DNA from: an uncultured Collinsella sp.
Lineage (GTDB): Bacteria; Actinomycetota; Coriobacteriia; Coriobacteriales; Coriobacteriaceae
Direction: 5' to 3'
Assembly: GCA_902495085.1 (NCBI GenBank)
Contig: CABUWA010000078.1
Coordinates: 1 to 8,649 of the forward strand
Length of the DNA: 8,649 nt
Both the position numbers and the translations under genes were made by a program. A model generated the notes under the pieces. The model did not search any database and was not told the DNA's origin. It saw nothing but the letters and a program-made list of their open reading frames with translations. Positions 5,424 to 8,649 of the stretch are shown here, one piece after another (positions within the stretch are counted from its first letter, which is position 1; each line of letters starts with the position of its first letter).

Positions 5424-6691
5424 GCGAGCTCCTCTTCAAAGTTGTCGATCAGGTTGTTGCCCAGGCGGACGACGGCGGCGCGGGTGCGCTCATCGGTGGC
5501 GGAAAGCGCGGCGTCCTCCAGCTTGGCGCGGATGAACAGGTCCTCGGCGGCATTTTGGTCAAGGCCGCGGCAGGCGAGATAGAACAGCTGCTCGTCGCGG
5601 ACGTGGCCGATGGTGGCGCCGTGGTTGCCGGCGACGTCGTCCTCGTCGCAGAGAATGACGGGAACGGTCTTGTTGTCGACGCTCTTGTTGGCTAAAAGCA
5701 CCGTCTCGCGCTCGGTGCCGGTTGCACCCTTGCAGCCGTGCACGAGGTCGATGGTGCCGCGGTAGACCTTCTTGGACGTGCCGGTCAGCACGCCGTTGGC
5801 GTCGATCTCGCACTCGGTCTTGCGACCGCGGTGACGCAGCTCGTAGTTAAAGTCGCGCACCTGCTCGCGGGCGCCCAGGTAGTCAGTATCGATGGTAACC
5901 TTGGCGGTATCGCCCAGCAGGTCGCCGGCAAGGCCTGTGGCGCTGGCGCCGGCGCCCAGGACGGTGTGCTGCACGTTGACGCGCGCGCCCTCGTCCAGGA
6001 ACAGGCCGGTGTCGTCGAGCGCGATCCAGCTATCGTCGAGCGTCTGCGTGCAGGTCACGTTGACGGTGGCGTACTCGTGGGCGCACACGCGTAGCACGGA
6101 GCCCACGACACCCTCGCCGGTAACAGGGGAGTCTAGGGCAATATGCAGATCGAGCGTCGACTGGGGACGGGCGACGACGTCGATGGCGGCGATGGCCGCG
6201 GCGGCATCGACACCGCTCACACGCACAGTAACCGTGGCGTGCTTGTATGCGGGCACTTCGATGACGATGCGCTTGGTAGCGTGCTCGGCCAAGTAGGCGT
6301 AGACAGCCTCGCCCATGCCGGTTTCGAAGGCCTTAGCGGGGGAGAGCTCCTCCTCCAGCTTAATGGCACCGACCTGGTAGACGGAGGTTGCGGGCACGTC
6401 GAGCTCGGTCTCGGGCGTGATGCGGGCGCGGTCGGCGGCATCACCGGGGGCGGAGGCGCGCCGCTCGGGGAAGCGCTCGGCCATGGCGTCCATGGCGGCT
6501 TCGAACGCGTCTGCCACGCCAGCAAACTGCTCGTCCAAGCCCTCAACCTCAACGGCCTCGGTGGGAGCGGCGGCAAGCTCGTCTGAAAGCTCGAGCTTGG
6601 TCTGGTTCATCTTGAGCCAACCCCAAGTGGCAGCCGGCATCGCATTGACCTGCTCAAGGGTGGTAGCGGCGGTGTTGGTGGTCTGTTTCAT
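5420..6691 (-). CDS. sufD: SufD, Fe-S scaffold complex subunit
   Basis: SufD pairs with SufB and, with a SufC dimer, forms the SufBC2D complex that builds clusters; it is also linked to iron entry. The 423-residue product has an alpha-helical N-terminal part with TWGWLKMN (22-29). The SufB/SufD beta-helix core follows, with the block GTIDLVHGCKGATGTERE (about 312-329). The conserved NHGATIGHVRDEQLFYL (356-372) contains H357, which matches the key histidine at the SufB-SufD interface. The true start is the ATG at 6689-6691, sharing one base with the sufB stop (TAATG) and preceded by AAGGAG. The longer open frame to 7234 is sufB read out of frame. The four-base overlap with sufS suggests translational coupling. 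The N-terminal part (40-90) is rich in Ala and Glu and poorly conserved, as usual for SufD. Confidence 0.94.
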   Translation of the reverse strand: MKQTTNTAATTLEQVNAMPAATWGWLKMNQTKLELSDELAAAPTEAVEVEGLDEQFAGVADAFEAAMDAMAERFPERRASAPGDAADRARITPETELDVPATSVYQVGAIKLEEELSPAKAFETGMGEAVYAYLAEHATKRIVIEVPAYKHATVTVRVSGVDAAAAIAAIDVVARPQSTLDLHIALDSPVTGEGVVGSVLRVCAHEYATVNVTCTQTLDDSWIALDDTGLFLDEGARVNVQHTVLGAGASATGLAGDLLGDTAKVTIDTDYLGAREQVRDFNYELRHRGRKTECEIDANGVLTGTSKKVYRGTIDLVHGCKGATGTERETVLLANKSVDNKTVPVILCDEDDVAGNHGATIGHVRDEQLFYLACRGLDQNAAEDLFIRAKLEDAALSATDERTRAAVVRLGNNLIDNFEEELA

Positions 6692-8103
6692 TATCCGATC
6701 GCTCCTTCCATCTCGAGCTTGATCAGGTTGTTCATCTCGACGGCGTACTCCAGCGGCAGCTCCTTGGAGACCGGGTTGGCAAAGCCGTTGACGATCATGG
6801 TACGGGCCTCTTCCTCCGAGATGCCGCGGCTCATCAGGTAGAACACCTTGTCGTCGCCGATGCGGCCGATGGTGGCCTCGTGGCCGATGTCGACGTTCTT
6901 GGCGCGGATGTCCATGGCCGGAATAGTGTCGGAGCGGCTCTGGTCGTCGAGCATCAGCGACTGGCAGCTCACGGTTGCCTTGGAGCCCTCGGCCTTGGGC
7001 GTGGCAACGATAGAGCTGCGGAACGTCTGGATGCCGCCGCTCTTGGAGATGCCCTTGGTCTCGACCGTTGCCGAGGTCTCGGGCGCGTTGAGCACGACCT
7101 TGCAGCCGGTGTCGAGGTTCTGGCCGGCGCCGGCAAAGGTGATGCCGGTAAAGCTCGAGCGGGCGCGGCGGCCATTGAGCACGCTCATGGGGTAGAGGTA
7201 GCCCACGTGGCTGCCGAAGGAGCCGCTGATCCACTCGATGTCGCCGTCCTCGTCCACGCGCGCACGCTTGGTGTTGAGGTTGTACATGTTCTTGGACCAG
7301 TTCTCGATGGTCGAGTAGCGCAGGTGCGCACGCTTGCCCACAAAGAGCTCGACGGCGCCGGCGTGGAGGTTGGCCACGTTGTACTTGGGCGCGGAACAGC
7401 CCTCGATAAAGTGCAGATCGGCATCGTCCTCGACGATGATGAGCGTGTGCTCAAACTGACCGGCGCCCTTGGCGTTGAGACGGAAGTAGCTCTGCAACGG
7501 AAAATCGAGCTTGGTGCCCTTGGGCACGTAGACAAATGAGCCGCCCGACCACACGGCGCCGTGCAGGGCCGCAAACTTGTGGTCGGTGGGCGGGATGAGC
7601 GTCATAAACTTCTCGTGGATGAGCGGCTCCCACTGCGGGTCGTGCAGGGCCTCCTCGATGCCGGAGTAGACGATGCCCATCTTGGAGGCGGTGTCCTGCA
7701 TGTTGTGGTAGACGAGCTCGGAGTCGTACTGCGCGCCGACTCCCGCCAGGTAGCTGCGCTCGGCCTCGGGGATGCCCAGGCGTTCAAAGGTGTTCTTGAT
7801 GTCGTCGGGCACCGACTGCCAGTCGTGCTTTTGATCGGTGTTGGGCTTGACGTAGGTGACGATGTTATCCATGTCCAGGCCCTCGATGGAGGGGCCCCAC
7901 GTCGGGTCGGGAAAACGGTTGAAGATCTCGAGGGACTTTAAGCGCAGGTCGAGCATCCACTGCGGCTCGTCCTTCTTGGCGCTGATCTCGCGCACGATGT
8001 CGGGCGTGATGCCGGCGTCGAGGCGCTCGAATCCCTCCTCGCCATAGGTGAAGTCGTAGAGGCTACGGTCGATGTCCGCGACCTCGGTGCGGTTCTTGGT
8101 CAT
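6691..8103 (-). CDS. sufB: SufB, Fe-S cluster scaffold protein
   Basis: SufB is the main cluster-building subunit of SufBC2D. The 470-residue product has the normal length and is strongly conserved. Blocks include WMLDLRLKSLEIF (49-61), the SufB-type FVYVPKGTKLDFPLQSYFR (190-208), HFIEGCSAPKY (231-241) and NLDTGCKVVL (329-338). SVSCQ-type ligand residue C380 lies in ATVSCQSLMLDD, and the interface segment DIGHEATIGRIGDDKVFYLMSRG (405-427) holds H408 and E409. C236 and C380 correspond to the cysteines used for sulfur relay and cluster binding in characterised SufB; that alignment is from memory. The ATG lies 12 bases after the sufC stop, whose TAA leads into AAAGGGG as ribosome site. The stop shares one base with the sufD start. 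No FAD-binding or other extra domain is seen. Confidence 0.96.
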   Translation of the reverse strand: MTKNRTEVADIDRSLYDFTYGEEGFERLDAGITPDIVREISAKKDEPQWMLDLRLKSLEIFNRFPDPTWGPSIEGLDMDNIVTYVKPNTDQKHDWQSVPDDIKNTFERLGIPEAERSYLAGVGAQYDSELVYHNMQDTASKMGIVYSGIEEALHDPQWEPLIHEKFMTLIPPTDHKFAALHGAVWSGGSFVYVPKGTKLDFPLQSYFRLNAKGAGQFEHTLIIVEDDADLHFIEGCSAPKYNVANLHAGAVELFVGKRAHLRYSTIENWSKNMYNLNTKRARVDEDGDIEWISGSFGSHVGYLYPMSVLNGRRARSSFTGITFAGAGQNLDTGCKVVLNAPETSATVETKGISKSGGIQTFRSSIVATPKAEGSKATVSCQSLMLDDQSRSDTIPAMDIRAKNVDIGHEATIGRIGDDKVFYLMSRGISEEEARTMIVNGFANPVSKELPLEYAVEMNNLIKLEMEGAIG

Positions 8104-8115
8104 TGCTTCGCCCCT

Positions 8116-8649
8116 TTACGCCTGCTCGGCAGCGGCAGCCTCGGCCTGTGCGCGCTGCTCGGCGGCCTCGCGCTCAAAGGTCTCAAAGCCGTTCTTGTCG
8201 ATCCAGGGGATCAGCGAGGCGTCGTCCTCGCGCACGATGTGACCCTTGACCATAACGTGGACGCGGTCGACATCCAGGTGCTCCAGGATGCGCGTGTTGT
8301 GCGTGATGATGAGCATGGAGCCGTCGCAGCTCTTGCGGTAGGCGTCCATGCCGTGGCTGACGGTGGACAGGGCGTCGACGTCCAGGCCGGAGTCGGTCTC
8401 GTCCAAGATGGCGAGCTTGGGCTGCAGCAGCAGGAGCTGGAGCATCTCGACCTTCTTCTTCTCGCCGCCCGAGAAGCCCACGCCCAGCTCACGGTTGAGG
8501 TAGGCGGTATCCATGTTGAGCTCGGCCGCGAGCTCCTTTACGCGACGGCGGAACTCCTTGCCCTTCATCTCCAGGCCGGGGCGGCCGGCGATGCTGGCGC
8601 GCAAAAAGCTCGACAGCGGCACGCCCGGGATCTCGACCGGGGCCTGGAA
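8116..8649 (-). CDS. sufC: SufC, Fe-S assembly ABC-type ATPase (N-terminus outside the window)
   Basis: SufC is the ATPase of the SufBC2D complex; ATP binding drives the conformational change that opens the SufB-SufD interface. The window holds the C-terminal 177 codons. The frame is open to the right edge and starts there with FQAPVEIPGVPLSSFLR, containing the Q-loop Gln and the SufC-typical PVEIPG. Counted from the edge, the signature is FSGGEKKKVE (59-68), Walker B is LAILDETDSGLD (79-90) and the H-loop is THN (116-118). The Walker A part, about 75-80 residues, lies beyond the edge; a GTG at 8620-8622 is internal and not the start. After the usual end there is a tail rich in Ala, Glu and Gln (about 159-177). 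It is the first suf gene visible, 12 bases before sufB. Confidence 0.96.
   Translation of the reverse strand, partial: FQAPVEIPGVPLSSFLRASIAGRPGLEMKGKEFRRRVKELAAELNMDTAYLNRELGVGFSGGEKKKVEMLQLLLLQPKLAILDETDSGLDVDALSTVSHGMDAYRKSCDGSMLIITHNTRILEHLDVDRVHVMVKGHIVREDDASLIPWIDKNGFETFEREAAEQRAQAEAAAAEQA

Noticed and set aside
4062..5582. Plus-strand open frame of 506 codons antisense to sufS
   Set aside because: It mirrors sufS codon structure, has no ribosome site and no protein-like pattern.
6692..7234. Upstream part of the long minus-strand frame that would make SufD 604 residues
   Set aside because: This part is sufB read in another frame. The SufD family start and the TAATG junction at 6691 fix the real start.

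Overview
The window looks like chromosomal DNA from a high-GC gut actinobacterium of the class Coriobacteriia. Collinsella or a close relative is my best guess. It rests on overall protein character, the suf gene order C-B-D-S-U, the clostridial-type SufS and the presence of the GGGtGRT gene pair. No rRNA or other taxonomic marker is present, so the genus is inference.

Left part (35-1792, minus strand): a compact two-gene operon. The upstream gene encodes a NifU/IscU-like iron-sulfur scaffold-type protein (244 aa). Eighteen bases later comes a GGGtGRT-family protein (334 aa). The two are a recurring pair whose biochemical role is, as far as I know, not established. A -10-like element (1886-1891) lies upstream, and a 5-bp hairpin followed by T's lies at the left window edge.

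Middle (1793-3670): about 400 bases of non-coding DNA holding a perfect 14-bp palindrome (1951-1964) and two longer-range inverted repeats. A plus-strand gene follows for a REP-associated tyrosine transposase-like protein (RAYT, Y1_Tnp family, 2197-3009). Its HUH motif is intact, but the catalytic tyrosine position appears to be serine. After it come about 600 bases without a convincing gene but with several short inverted repeats. The stretch ends in a clear rho-independent terminator (3608-3638) that serves the minus-strand operon from the right.

Right part (3671-8649, minus strand): a sufCBDSU operon for iron-sulfur cluster assembly. SufC (ATPase, cut by the right window edge), SufB and SufD form the scaffold complex. 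SufS is the cysteine desulfurase and SufU the zinc-dependent sulfur acceptor. The last four genes are tightly coupled: sufB/sufD share one base, sufD/sufS four and sufS/sufU eight. The operon promoter is outside the window.

Functionally, the window joins a complete standard Fe-S assembly machine with a second, uncharacterised scaffold-like pair, separated only by a RAYT-type gene and its structured flanks. That neighbourhood, the apparent loss of the RAYT nucleophile, and a CxxC-bearing N-terminal extension on SufS are the most interesting points.
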